This document shows, one piece after another, positions 45,798 to 57,395 of a DNA stretch of 64,000 bases (position 1 is its first letter; each line of letters starts with the position of its first letter). The stretch is from Symbiodinium natans (taxonomy: Eukaryota; Sar; Dinophyceae; Suessiales; Symbiodiniaceae). The DNA lies in assembly GCA_905221605.1 (NCBI GenBank), contig CAJNDS010002685.1, forward strand, positions 62,001 to 126,000. The letters are read 5' to 3'. The notes beneath the pieces are model-generated. The model was not told where the DNA came from. It ran no database searches and was given only the letters and a program-made list of their open reading frames with translations. Position numbers and translations under genes: made by a program.

Positions 45798-45940
45798 CTT
45801 CAGTAAGAAAGTAAGAAAGGATTTTAGGAAGCGGGAGACGGAATGACTCAGAGTGACGTCCTTCCCCAAATCTGCCCTGTCCTCGTCCGGCTCCGAGTGT
45901 GAGCGCATGCCTGAGTGAGGCGCTTGAATCTGAGTCGACC

Positions 45941-45987
45941 ATGGTGGCATGGTGGCATGGTGGCATGGTCGCATGGTGGCATGGTGT
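45941..45987. repeat. 8-bp tandem repeat (ATGGTGGC)
   Basis: Five to six copies of ATGGTGGC, one with a C substitution. Confidence 0.95.
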
Positions 45988-45999
45988 GCAGCCTCAAGG

Positions 46000-47480
46000 C
46001 AACATGCCAGGAAATTGCTCAAACTGTTTTCGTCGACGCTCCAGCCACATTGCACCTTTGGTGCTTGTCGATGCGCATGCTGGCTCGGATCCTGCCTGCC
46101 CTCCCGATGGAAATTCTGTAGGACATGTATCTGACTGGCATTCTCCTCATTAAAATCCTGAGCAAGCTAGAAGCGCTTTTGAGCAGGCATTTCAAGACTT
46201 CAGTTGCAAGATCTCCCACCTGCCGTCTTTTCCACTCAACACAAGAACATCCTAGCAGCCCAGCCCCCCTCCCTTCGTACGACACAATTGCTCCGTTCAG
46301 GTTTTGACGGCGGTGGCTTGGAACAGCTGCTGTTCAGCCACTCACCCCTGCAACCAGAAATGTCGGGTAAACCTTCGGAGAAGTTTCGTACATCCATTCC
46401 GTGACACTGCAGCTATGCAAAGCAATCGCCCCTGTGATCTGCTCAGCTTTGTGGACTCATCCTTGCCATCGAGCCTAGTGCCTCCTTAACTTACGCAGCA
46501 TGGGTTCTTGTACACGGAGGACTTGTTGGAACTCGGTCATGACATCACGCCGCCTGGCAAAGAACGCATGTACATTGCTGGCGCTCTGCGTGCAAAGCCC
46601 TCCAGGCAGCTGGCTCAACATGCGAGAGTGCCGAGTGATCCTATAGAGTTCAACTAATACTCGCAGGCTGACAGGGAAAGCAGGAGCCATGGCCATGACC
46701 AACAACATGCTTTGTGCGCAAGTGCTTTCGGAATCCTGCAACCCCGGAATCAGGCTCCACTCTACATGCTACCACCCCAGTCCAGAACTCGAGCCTGTTG
46801 TTGGCAATGTGCAACAGGTCCCGTGGCGTGACGGCAATTTCCCATGTGTGCGTAGACCTGCGTTCGGCTCAGCAGGATGAGCCGATGAGAAGCAACTCTT
46901 AGGGTCGGATCGTGTGGAGCTGACATGTCAGAAACTCCATGCCCAATGCTACTACGAGGAACTCGCGCAATCTGCGGCCTCATGGTGGAGTCAAAGTTCG
47001 CTGCCGGCGCCGTAGCCTCTGGGCTTCTGACTTGGAGCGATGCTTTAGGGTTGAGGGTGGTAGGCGCAGAAGGCCTGAAGGCTTAAAACAGCTGTGGAGG
47101 TAACCAGGTTCAGGCTTTGGGGAGTTTAGGTCTTCGGGTTGACATGCGCCTGAAGGATTTTCAAGGCTTCTGGCGCGCTCGACCAGTGTGGCGCGTTGCC
47201 CATGAGGATGCCGACGTTGTCTCGTTGTCCGAACTCTTTCAACCTCGGAACATGCCATGTAAGCTTCTGCTTTGAAAGAAACTGCTCGTAAGGATTTGGG
47301 CACAAGGCTTTAGGCCTGGGTTATATGGGGTTTTTAGGAGCGCGTGGTTTTCAGGGCTTTACACAGGCCTTCAGCGTTCAATGCTTCAAGGCACACGACA
47401 CGACTGCTCCACAACCTAAGCACTACAACCTGGCTTATTCGGACCCCCGAACCCTGAAACCCTGAGCCTGAAACGGTTTC
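46000..47480. other. No gene supported
   Basis: Many short frames on both strands without consistent splice structure. A few TTTAGGG/CTGAAAC-like remnants occur near 47040 and 47440-47485. Confidence 0.4.
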
Positions 47481-47518
47481 AGGGTTAACCTGGAACCCGG
47501 CACCTAAACTCTGTAATG

Positions 47519-47886
47519 GGGACTGCAATGCACTCCGAAGCCTCCATATCACTCCAAAGCGAGGACTCTTTTTGCTGGCCAGTGAGCTGCTTGGTGACCT
47601 CACGATCCCAAGTCAGGCTCGCCCCCATGGATGGGTTAGCAGTGGCGGGCCGCGGTGGCTCCTGGGCGTTGAAAGAAATCGGGGTTTGGCGTTTAGTGTT
47701 CTTCTTGGGCTTGTGGGGAAGCTTGTGAGAGGTGCCCCGAGCTGGGGGCTTGCTTGCCCCCGTCCTCAGGAAGGCTCTCGACCCCCACGGCTTCGACTGC
47801 GACTTCTCGGCCTTTGCTGCCCTGGCTGCGCCTAGCAGGGGAACTCGATTGATATGTTCATTGTTTTCTTCTTCGTATCTGAACAT
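47519..47886 (-). CDS. Hydrophilic, disordered protein exon
   Basis: Minus-strand frame of about 120 codons: RVPLLGAARAAKAEKSQSKP, GTSHKLPHKPKKNTKRQT, PATANPSMGASLTWDREVTK, SSLWSDMEASECIAVPITEF, ending near a GTGCCG donor. Rich in Lys, Pro, Ser and Ala without a domain, so probably an intrinsically disordered region. It lies just downstream (minus sense) of the AT-rich block. The + frames across the same DNA are Gly/Leu/Arg-rich and less convincing. Confidence 0.4.
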
Positions 47887-47929
47887 GAATTGGGGTTTTT
47901 CTGATGCGCTCTAGCAGGGTCATTCATCT

Positions 47930-49565
47930 CCAGGAAGAATCCCTCGATTATTTTGGAGGGAGGAGGCTCGTATGAATCATCTATTTTCCATTAACTGAAT
48001 TTTACTTTGCTCCATGTTGATTCATTCTAACTCATATTGACGTTGATTTATTGTGAATAATTCTGATTAGTTTTAGCAAAGTTTAAGTGTTTGCATTTTA
48101 CCCTCAATATTTGTCATTAAGCTTACTTGACTTGATCCAATTTCGTCTGGCTAATGTAAATGTAAAAACTGTTCAAACTTGAATCCATTTTGGCATGTAT
48201 TTTCAATCAAAGGATAAGCAATTAAACCATAATTACAAATTCTCTATATCCAGTAAGTGTAATTGCTCAGAAAAACTTGCTCTAATCTGAAGCAAATAGC
48301 TGGTGTTAAGTAAATCCCAATCTTAATTTCAAATACATGTAATTGCAAGTCTTACTGCAAAAAAATGTCAGGCTTCATCATGTTAATTCATTTTCGCAAG
48401 CTTTAACTTAAACTTTTCATTTTTAACTTTATGGAATTCGACTAATCTTGACTAGGTATTTTGAGTACTGACAATTCATCTTAGAATTTGAAGCAAAATT
48501 AGCTAACTTAACTAATTACGTTTATGTATCTTTATTAACTTCACTTTTTGTCACTTTGAGTTGACTTTACTTAGGTTTGGCATTTTTCTATTGGTGTAAA
48601 AAAGTATGACGAATGATGATTGTGTTTTGACGGTTTTGGTTTATGTACTTTTTGCATAACTTTTGAATTGCTCTTGATGAACTCTTGTTTCATTTTTGAC
48701 TAGTTTTCAAAAATTTTCATGCATTTCATGCAGTGTTCGTAGATTTTGGCGATTTTTATGATTTTCACTAATTTTTGTTTAGTTCGACTTTACTTCATGA
48801 AAACAACTCTAAAAGATGCAATGACTTGTAAGTGATCTTGTGCTAAATTCAATGTTAATTAATGCTAAAAACTTTGATGGCTGATAATTAACATTACTTC
48901 ATTTTAACTGATGTCTGTGAGTCTTAGTTCATGTTGATTAACTTTGAAGTTTGATGACTGTCAGGTACTTTTGATCTCAATTCACTTTTCATTAATTTCG
49001 ATTAACCTTAACGGGTTCTATTTGATTATAAATAAGTTTAATTCATTTTCCTTAAATCAGTCAATTTCAAATACTTCCCAATAATTTTCAATGATTCTAC
49101 GCGTTCTGAAGTAAATGACTTGTAATTAATGACAATTAGTTGTAATCAACTTAAAGTACCTTTTGTTAAGCTTAATTCATATTAGTTGATTTTATACCAT
49201 TGTAGCTAATTTTGCTTGATTTGAATTGACGCCCCTTAAGAAATAATTGTAGTATATGTTGAAGTAAGTAATTTTGTTTCTTCTGATTGTATTTAAGTTT
49301 CGTTCATGTTGTCCAATTTTGATTTTTTCAACCAACATTTTGCTCATGAACTTTCTTGAGTTTCAGCAATTTTGCTTAACTTTCAACATTGAAAGTAATT
49401 CAGACTAAAAATGAACCGAATTGAGATCCGATTAACATCAAACCTAATTACAAACGTTCAAAATCTACTAAAATCAACTACAAATACTTGCAATTCCTCA
49501 GCTAACTAACTCATTTTCACTCATTTTGAATTATTGAATAATACTCATCTATTGAAAGGGTTTAA
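47930..49565. other. AT-rich block, no genes
   Basis: Base composition drops abruptly from the GC-rich surroundings to an estimated 30% GC or less for about 1.6 kb. Recurrent words include TTAATTCATTTT, TTGACTTTACTT, GTTGATTAACTTT and CTAATTTTG, suggesting a degenerate repeat. Stop codons are frequent in all frames. It could be a single large intron, an inserted AT-rich element or an organelle-derived fragment. I see no tRNA, rRNA or organelle protein in it. Confidence 0.8.
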
Positions 49566-49754
49566 GAGTTAATAGGAGGGGAGTCTCGACCGAAGACCGC
49601 GAGTGTCAAATCTGAATCTCCGGCAGCTGGTTCTGGTGCAGAGCATGCGAATTGATGTTGCCAGCCTGGATCGTGAGGTGGCTGGGCGGGAAGATGCATC
49701 TGATGCCTGGCTGCCTCGCAGACTCACTATGCTTGACATCACCTAGACACCAAC

Positions 49755-49964
49755 CTCAGGTTGCGTCGCTTTGCAGAGCTGGTGCTCAAGGCTGTACTTC
49801 AAGCAGATTCGACGTACCAGTCCTCCTCGAGACTTCCTGGATAAATCCAAGGCTGGCAGCGCAGTCTGCATGGCCGACTGGGTGTCTCCAACAACCTTCC
49901 TTGTAATTGCACACAGTTCACAGTGCAGCCATCCAGTGTTTTGTAGGCAAAAGTGCTTGCTTGC
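49755..49964 (-). CDS. Cysteine-containing helical exon (saposin- or canopy-like spacing)
   Basis: On the minus strand a 70-codon segment between ATTCAG|GCA and CCTGAG|GTTGGT is open in phase 0: ASKHFCLQNTGWLHCELCAI, TRKVVGDTQSAMQTALPALD, LSRKSRGGLVRRICLKYSLE, HQLCKATQPE. The CxxC near the start and the IC...C pair later loosely resemble the Cys pattern of saposin-fold proteins, but one domain cannot be established from a single exon. The + frame downstream (49610-49745, LVLVQSMRIDVASLDREVAG) is a competing coding island next to it. Confidence 0.4.
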
Positions 49965-51050
49965 CTGAATGATCTGCCGGGCAACCTGACCTGTGTGTGG
50001 TCGCACTGATAACTGTTTTTGCTGCAGCCTGTTGTCGTGGGCAATCGAGCACAAACATGCCGCGGCAGCATGCGCCCACTGCTCCACGCACATGGACCCA
50101 GCTCAAGCCCTTGCGACGCATCCAGATTTTTGCACTCTGAGCCCAGCACCCACTCGGTCCCTACCTTTTCGCTTTCCTCGGGTTGCCAATCGAACTTCCA
50201 ATATCCCAAGCCTTTCTGGGGGCCACTTCGGTTTTTGGTCATGGGATTTCCTACAAATTATCTTCTCAGGCACCGGCCTGCCACAGCGTAGCAGTAGTAG
50301 CCCAGACCCCCTGGCTCGTTAACCAAGCAGACTTCGACAGACACGGCTACGGCACCTTACAGAACCGGCCTAGGGCCACCGCAGCCAGAAGCAGCGAAAG
50401 CATCGTAACCTGATAAAGGCCATGTGAAGATAAATTGTTGAAGTTACTGCTGAGTATCAACTCGGGGTTAGGGCCGTCGAGCTTGGTCCAGAGGATGCAG
50501 GCTCCTGGTTCGTAATGAAGCTGCCGCCTGCCTGGCCACACTCCAGGGAATGGGGCAAGGCAGTGAGAGAGCGGCAGCAACTGCATGGAACTCGTTCAAG
50601 GACTTCCCCGACACATTTACAGTAAAGACTCCTTCCGGAACATGCCAGGTCGACCGTGATTGGAGGGACTGTCGCAGCCTGAGGCATCAAGCAGAGGACT
50701 AGCATGATAAATCGAAGCTTCCACCCCTTGTGCAAGCCGCCCAAACCGAGCAGTGAATCACTAAAATATAGAGATCCCAAATGCCTCCGGTGGGGAAGCC
50801 TCCCGTTCCAAATTTCCCGGACACATAAGGTAGTTGTGCAAATCACAGTTTAAACCACATGTGGCGCAGGCAAGGGGGGGGGGGGGGCTCAAGATGGTGG
50901 CACATGGAAAACAAAAATATTTTGGTGGCGTAGGACATTGTCTTAGTGGTTTTGATAAGGTTGTTCCACTTCTCTGTCAGTCCAAAGTTGAACTACCGTC
51001 TGGGGTACCATACGGCATTTCGAAAAACACATAGCCTTGACAGTTACTCA

Positions 51051-51355
51051 GCAAGAACAACACTCCAGAAGTAGAACTGCATCAAAACGACAAGCCAAAT
51101 CAACTTTTTCTGGACCGAAAGGTAGAAATAGCTTGTGGCAACAGCAGAATGGTCACTGGGGTTTTCCAGGGGTGAAAGCATGGTCTCTCAGCAATACAGC
51201 AGAGTTAACACAGAAGTACTGATCATGCTGCTGAGCTCTGAACACACAAGAACAACACTCCAGAACTAGAACTATATCAAAGCGACAAGCCAAATCAACT
51301 TTTCCTGGACCGAAAAGTGGAAATAGCTTGTGGCAACAGCAGAATGGCCACTGTG
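51051..51355. repeat. ~107-bp direct duplication
   Basis: AAGAACAACACTCCAGAA to GTGGCAACAGCAGAATGG occurs at about 51051-51157 and again at about 51249-51355, with roughly 92-95% identity by eye; 90 bp of unrelated sequence lie between. Confidence 0.9.
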
Positions 51356-51509
51356 GGCCTCAAGGGTCTGAGGCTTGAGGATGGCTCCCCGTAAATTGGG
51401 GTGCTTCTAATTTCTTTAAAGAGGGTCGGAGGGGAGGGGGGTGGGGGGTGGTTTATTAAAAGCAGTGCAACAGTGCATGGGATTTTCATCGACTTGGGAA
51501 CCGGCACTC

Positions 51510-52165
51510 CAAATCACACTTGCGCTTCCGCGTCGCGCGCGGTAGCACAAGCGACCCCATCCATAGCACAAGCGCGCTATGGCAACCTGTACTTGCGCCA
51601 TGGATGTGGTCACTTGCGCTTCCGCGCCGCGCGCGGTAGCACAAGTGAGCTTTGGAGTACGGATTCAGGAGTTGGCAAGTGGCTGAAAACAGACTCTTTA
51701 CAGTGAGGAATTTTGGTTGACTTGCGCTTAGGCGCAGCGCGCGGAAGCACAAGTAGGTGAAAACGGACCATTTGGAACGAGGAATCTTGGTGGACTTGCG
51801 CTTACGCGCGGCGCGCGGAAGCACAAGTAGGTGAAAACGGACCATTTAGAACGAGGAATCTTGGTGGACTTGCGCTTACGCGCGGCGCGCGGAAGCACAA
51901 GTAGGTGAAAACGGACCATTTAGAACGAGGAATCTTGGTGGACTTGCGCTTACGCGCGGCGCGCGGAAGCACAAGTAGGTGAAAACGGACCATTTAGAAC
52001 GAGGAATCTTGGTGGACTTGCGCTTACGCGCGGCGCGCGGAAGCACAAGTAGGTGAAAACGGACCATTTAGCACGAGGAATCTTGGTGGACTTGCGCTTA
52101 GAGCGGCGCGCGGAAGCACAAGTAGGTGAAAACAGATCATTTAGAACGAGGAATTTTGGTTGATC
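51510..52165. repeat. 74-bp palindromic tandem array
   Basis: Six successive 74-bp units (palindromes near 51720, 51794, 51868, 51942, 52016, 52090) are nearly identical: GTGAAAACGGACCATTTAGA, CGAGGAATCTTGGTGGACTT, then a near-perfect palindrome (ACTTGCGCTTACGCGC, GCGCGGAAGCACAAGT). Two diverged palindromes lie at 51518 and 51613. The last unit has lost 2 bp. Minus-strand ORFs repeat every 74 bp and are not genes. Confidence 0.95.
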
Positions 52166-52239
52166 TGCGCGGGATCACGAGGTTGCACTATCCGACACTT
52201 TGGAGCGGGAGGCTTCCCCACCGGAGGCATTTGGGATCT

Positions 52240-54015
52240 TTAGATAAAAGGCAGGCAACAAAGCGGAGCCCCATGCCAAGTTAATCTGCCATCCATGACA
52301 ACAGCCAAGTATGATTTCCGGTGCAGTGGTGCGACCACACGCTTGCAAGACTGCCTCACCGTGGTTCAATAAGGGAGCACGGGCATGGTTCTGAAGGCGG
52401 ATACTCATCACACCGGCAGTACACAGGCTATGTTCTTTGAATGCTCTTGATCTGGACTGCTGGAGAAGCACTCCTGCCCTGTGGTGCTTGACCTGCTTGG
52501 CTGAGACTATCATTCCGCGCATCACCTTTGTGGATGCTTTGGCTTGGGCGCTGAGCTGTACGTGCCCATGACGCTGATCATATTCACCTATTTACGCGTA
52601 GGTTCCGCAAGTATTCCTCCCACAGGGAGAATCTGGTCTGCCTCTGCCGGGCAGAAGTGCTTGATGTACTCTCCAGCCACGATGCTATTGGCCTCCACAG
52701 AAGACGTGCTATGGTACAGAGTACGGACTAGCAGCTAGCCGCTCAGCACTGTGAGCTCAAAAGGTTGACGGGCTTACCCGGAGCCTAAACCATTACAAAG
52801 CTTCTTGACATCAGATGGGTGCAGAGTCTGCGTGGACATGATGAAATGTCCAGGGAGCACCATGAGTGAGTGAGGCTTAAGGGCTTAGCAGGGCTTAGCA
52901 GGGCTTACCAATTTCCACTCAAGACCAGGCCAGCCTCAGGCGTACCTGTCGTTACGCTGGTGGCCGTCAAAGGGTAATCCACGACATTGGTTTTGTCTTT
53001 GCCTCGCCTTGTCGCAGTCCAGCATTTGCAGACATGTTCAGGCGCATTGAAGGAGCTCACCTACTAGACCTGCAGACGCTGCTCATTTTCCAACCCGTAT
53101 AAATTTCATTCAACCCCGAACGGCAGCGCAGACTTGTAAGATGCAAGCTTGGTGCTCAACGCCGGTGCATCTACCTCGGCAACCCCTGTGGCTTCGAGGT
53201 CTCTGAGGGTCATGTTTTGTGCGCAACTTCCAGTTGATAAGGCTGTGGCCCAGCAGCCGTCATTCTTGGAGTATTCCCAGTACTCACCTCTCTTCCGGTA
53301 TCATGCGGTGCCTCTACGAAGCTGGATCTTCATGGGACCAGCTGTAATTCGGACCGATGCTACTAAGGGCCAAGCAAATGATGTTGGAGTAGCACCTGAG
53401 CATAGCCGAGGTTTCAGAACAGATTGGAAGCCATGTTCTTCGGCTTGCTTTGTTTGTGCTTGTCCGTATTGCGTGGCCGACGACGTGCGCCCCGTAGACT
53501 GGCTTTGTGTGAGCGTTCAAGAGCTCTTGCGACACCTGACAACCGATTCACGGCACCTGGATCGACGACTTCTTCTGGACTCTGGATGTCCTGACCCCTA
53601 CTGTACGTGGGGCCTGGGCCATTGCTGGGCCCAGGTCGGGATCCCTTCTTCCTCTCTTGCAAGGAGAGCGCTCCGTTTACCCCTCTCCCCTCCGTCGTGG
53701 TGAGGCACTCTGCCCTCTGCTTGGCTGATCACGGGTGAGGTAGCGGGCCGCCGTACAGTGGACTGCAGCTGGGGTTAGAGCATGTGCGAGGTGCCTTGCG
53801 CAAACACATCCACTTCACAACTCTCGCGGCCAGACATGCCGCACTGAGGTCGTCTCCAGTCTCTACATCGAGCAATGCTAAGCTCCTGAAGCAGGCTGCT
53901 GGAGGCAGTACCATGGCTGTAGGAACCTAATTGCCCTAAACCCTACATAACCTCTCGATGTTTAGCATGCTTCCTGAGGGGAAAATTCAGGGTTTAGGGC
54001 CGTTCGGGAGAGAAG
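52240..54015. other. No gene supported
   Basis: The longest frame, 53149-53703 (+, 184 codons), has irregular composition and no splice or start support. A short triplicate of AGGGCTTAGC lies near 52880. A telomere-like remnant is at 53935-53998. Confidence 0.4.
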
Positions 54016-54898
54016 ATGCAAGAAACATTCTGGCATATTCTTCCTGTTTTGACTACTACGGCGTCTGACCCCTGTCACTGTTGTGGTTGCGGTGTGAGCT
54101 GTAAAAACAAGTTGGATCTGCTGGGTAGTCGTTGTCTGGACTCCAGTTTGCAGCGCACTGTTGACGTGGGTTTGCGTTTCAGGGCTTGTGCTGCAGGATT
54201 AGGGCGTTCAGGCAGAGGCGGTTGCTTCATTGGGCTAGAGTCACAAGCTCTTGATTCAGGTCCTGCTACCTCTTTGTTTTTTCGATGCTCCATATACTCC
54301 CTATGACCCCATGTCATTGGCCTAGGCGGCACTGCTGACTCTTGTGCATTTGGGCTATGCGCGGCAGGCCCGTGATTATATCCTTGGGTCTCCCTCTCCA
54401 CGCCAGAGAACTGCGACGGCCTGCGACCCTTCGGCATAGAGGCCGAAGTTGTAAAGCCTCAGGTTGACTGTGCCACTTCGGGAACGCCAGCGCCATCACC
54501 TTTTGCTACCGTGCCCTCCTTTTGTGGATTCCGTGGAGTGCAAGGCCTAGACTCCCAGACTGTGCAACTAGCAGAAGTATTTATGAAGCAAGCGCAGATT
54601 GCAAAGTGCTTGCGAGTTTCACAGTGCAGCTGAGTATCTTGTTCACCTTTACGCCGACAAGGCTCTTCATAACGTGCACCTGCCGAGCGGCTGGTAGAAG
54701 GCTGCGCCAAGAGGGGCCCAATGCGTGTTCGTGGCTTGCTTCGGCGTTCAAAGTGCTTGAGAACACAGCAGAATCCATCTGAGGTTATCTTCGGTTGCAA
54801 ACTTCCTTCTGCCACAACACAAGGTGCGAGGCCTTTCCATGCTGCAGCCTCTGCGCAGCCTTGCAGAGAGCACACAAAAAACACTATTGCTGCCTTGT
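54016..54898 (+). pseudogene. Possible decayed coding region, one frame with internal stops
   Basis: A single + frame gives protein-like sequence for nearly 900 bp but is broken by TGA (three times) and TAA. Pieces are MQETFWHILPVLTTTASDPC, PHVIGLGGTADSCAFGLC, FGIEAEVVKPQVDCATSGTP, SQTVQLAEVFMKQAQIAKCL and NPSEVIFGCKLPSATTQGAR. It could be a retroposed or retroelement-derived pseudogene. The minus strand is also open over 54075-54437 (hydrophilic), so confidence is low. Confidence 0.3.
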
Positions 54899-55509
54899 AG
54901 AAACAGATTCGATTTCGACTTGAACTTTAGTGAATGCTTCAAATACATTGCCTGATACTGTTGCAAATTCTGCGACCGTGGCTTCTCGACATTCGGGCAA
55001 TTGCATGCAACTCGCAGGGGAAGTTACGCAGTTCTCCATCATCCCATCATTCCTTAACACCTGTAATTAACGCTGGCCGCTGTAAGCCCTAAACTGCTCA
55101 AACATGCAAATTCCCAAGCCGGCATGGCCCACTCACTCAACAACTTGCTGCACAAAGGGAACGAGTGATGACATTGCATGGGCCCGTTTTCTTCTTGAAC
55201 TACCATATTTGGGACTACATCACGGGAACGAGTTCCCCACTACTGACACTTGCCCAATGCAGCATCGAACGCGCGCGAAGGCCTGCACGTCTATGCTCTG
55301 CTGGTGGCCCTGGCCAAGAAGGCGACTTAGTCATTGAGCTTTGTGACTGGAACTCGCTGGAATTTAAACTTGAAAGCTTCGGCCAGAGTTGAGTTTTTAG
55401 GTGCAGCTTGGGGATCGATTCCAGGGTCAGGTGTCAGTGACTGTGGCCGAAGGGACTGTGGTACATGTAGTGTATTGATTCACTATAGACCCACTGGGCC
55501 TTCCCACTT

Positions 55510-55809
55510 GTGGTTCAGCAAGCGTGCCAGCGATGCCGCCCTGAAGTCGCAGTCGTGGCCACCAACTCCCAGCCAACACCTCAAAGCTTGGAAGGGTGTC
55601 CGGCATGCTTTCGTCTCAAGCGACGAAGGTGCGCAGACTTGGCACACATGGATTTCCAGAAAACCCTCATCATTCCCTATGGCGCTACATTGCATGCCTT
55701 GAAGAATTGCGTGCCCACGCTCTCTTTTTGGGTGCGCCGCGCAGCTGAATATGGCAAGTGCCTGTGGACCATCACTCAGGCCCGCAGAAAAGAAACCACC
55801 AGCTGTTGA
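55510..55809 (+). CDS. Exon-like open segment, unknown
   Basis: A + frame reads CFRLKRRRCADLAHMDFQKT, LIIPYGATLHALKNCVPTLS, FWVRRAAEYGKCLWTITQAR, ending at TGA, with protein-like composition. It may continue the broken frame upstream (54016-54898). No domain recognised. Confidence 0.3.
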   Translation: MVQQACQRCRPEVAVVATNSQPTPQSLEGCPACFRLKRRRCADLAHMDFQKTLIIPYGATLHALKNCVPTLSFWVRRAAEYGKCLWTITQARRKETTSC

Positions 55810-55839
55810 TGCTGACCGCTTCGGCTTCTTTGGCCTCAA

Positions 55840-56060
55840 GAACACACAACCCCCTGAACCTTGGACCCTAAACCGAATTCAGCCCTAAACCCTAAAAACC
55901 AAGGCCCCATAACCCTCAAAACTCTGCGCCCCCCCAAGCCTCCAAACTGCGAGCCCTGGAATCCGAAATCCCCAAGCCCCCTGAACCTTGAACAACTCTC
56001 TCAACCTAAACCCAAAACCACTCAAAACGCCAAACCCTAAGCTCCCCAAAACCTTCCCAG
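55840..56060. repeat. Degenerate CCCTAAA-like remnants
   Basis: Scattered CCCTAAACC and CCTTGAAC variants, an old telomere-like tract. Confidence 0.6.
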
Positions 56061-56139
56061 AGAAATCCCCACAGCACCCCCCAAAAAAGGCCCTCAGCAT
56101 CTGTGTAGCCACTGGCCCACCCAGCCTTCCCTTCTGTTT

Positions 56140-56630
56140 GAAAGTGCAACCCCCCCTCCCCCCCCCCCGGCCCGCCCCCGCCCGCCCCCGCCCGCCCCCC
56201 CCGCCACCACAATCATCCCGAAAGAAATCCTGCGAAGTCGATGCTCAGAAAGTCTCTAGTCCTACCCATATTCTGGGTAGTCGACCTATCCGCCGACCCC
56301 AGCCCGGGGGCGGCGTCAGTGAAGACCCACTGCTTCTTAGTACCGCCTTTACCCTCTAGCACCCCATGCCTTCAGTGCTTCATCTATTGCGTTGCAGTGC
56401 ACGCCGAACCCCGTACCGGACCGCATGGACCACCCCCCCTAATCCCCCTAATCCCCCCCTAATCCCCCCCTACCACCCTCCCACCCCCCCCACCTAAGTC
56501 TTCCCTTACCCTATGTCCAGCGCATGCCCAACCCCCGCACCCTTCCCTGATCCCCTTCAACGCCCCGTACCTGCCCCCTCCCCCCCCCACCCAGACCCCC
56601 CCCTGCCCTCCCTACCCCCCGCCCTCCCCC
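56140..56630. repeat. C-rich low-complexity tracts
   Basis: Blocks such as CCCGCCCCCGCCCGCCCC (56165-56205) and CCCCCTAATCCCC triplication (56430-56475). The G-rich complement is quadruplex-prone. Proline-rich frames here are not taken as genes. Confidence 0.85.
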
Positions 56631-57199
56631 CCTACGTACTGGCGGTAGCCGTTAAATTACTTCCAATGAAAGAGCAAAAACCTCCAAAAAACAAAAAAGG
56701 CCTCGTTCCCGCTAGAATCAGGCACTGAGCCACTAAGCCGCGAAGCCGAGGCTCCGATCCCTGCGACTGGAAATCCGAGGCAAGCTGGATCAAGCCTCCT
56801 GCAAGGCCCACGGATTTTGGGGTTTTCAGGGTTGGTTTTCCGTGCGTGTTGGGGGTTAGGGCTTGTTTGGGCGAGGGCTTAGGGGACTTCACGTTTCAGA
56901 TTTCTTGGCCCACTAGGTGGTACAGTGAGGGTGCATCGCTCCTGCTCGCGATGTTTCGGCTTGGAGCCATTCCAGATGCTGGGCATCAAGGCCGCCAGGA
57001 AGAAGGCCCAACGTCCCATTCACCTTTCCACCCAAGATAGAAGACGCTCTTCACTGTGAACCCTGAACCCTAAATTCTGCGTTTGCGCCTCATCCACCGC
57101 CAAGCGCTCACTACAGGCGAAGGGGTTGACTCCTTGCAGGAGCCTGGGATGCCCAACCCGAAGCCTTACATGCCAAGAGAACAAGCAAAACGTTGAGCC

Positions 57200-57310
57200 T
57201 GTATAAAGAAACATGTATACATATACACATATGTACAGGTATACTAATATGCACTTCCATACATAAGTACATCTATACCTCTCTATACATATATACCTGT
57301 ATACATGCCT
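57200..57310. repeat. TATACA-rich microsatellite
   Basis: Irregular TATACATATACACATATG-type sequence; a simple repeat with no coding value. Confidence 0.85.
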
Positions 57311-57349
57311 CAAAGATGAGAGGGCATATGGAAAAGCACCAGATTTGTT

Positions 57350-57395
57350 GGCACTTTATAGTAAGGTAGCTTGGCACTTTATAGTAAGGTAGCTT
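57350..57395. repeat. Perfect 23-bp tandem duplication
   Basis: GGCACTTTATAGTAAGGTAG plus CTT occurs twice back to back, a recent slippage or strand-break scar. The rest of 57400-58500 shows no supported feature. Confidence 0.95.

Larger units (their letters stand above)
50773..52238. mobile_element. Segment bounded by ~40-bp inverted repeats
   Basis: 50773-50812 (GATCCCAAATGCCTCCGGTG and the following 20 bases) recurs in reverse complement at 52199-52238 with one mismatch. Similarity decays gradually on both sides. The enclosed 1.47 kb contains a direct duplication and the 74-bp palindromic array but no gene, so it looks like a non-autonomous inverted-repeat element or a remnant of an inversion. 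No target-site duplication was identified. Confidence 0.55.

Noticed and set aside
51728-52067. Identical 63-codon minus-strand ORFs every 74 bp
   Set aside because: Each is the translation of one satellite unit plus its neighbour; the periodicity explains them.
51510-52165. CRISPR-like array (regular repeats with palindromes)
   Set aside because: There are no unique spacers, units are head-to-tail identical, and the genome is eukaryotic.
53149-53703. 184-codon + ORF as a single-exon gene
   Set aside because: Composition is irregular, the opposite strand is also open, and there is no supporting motif; too weak to call.
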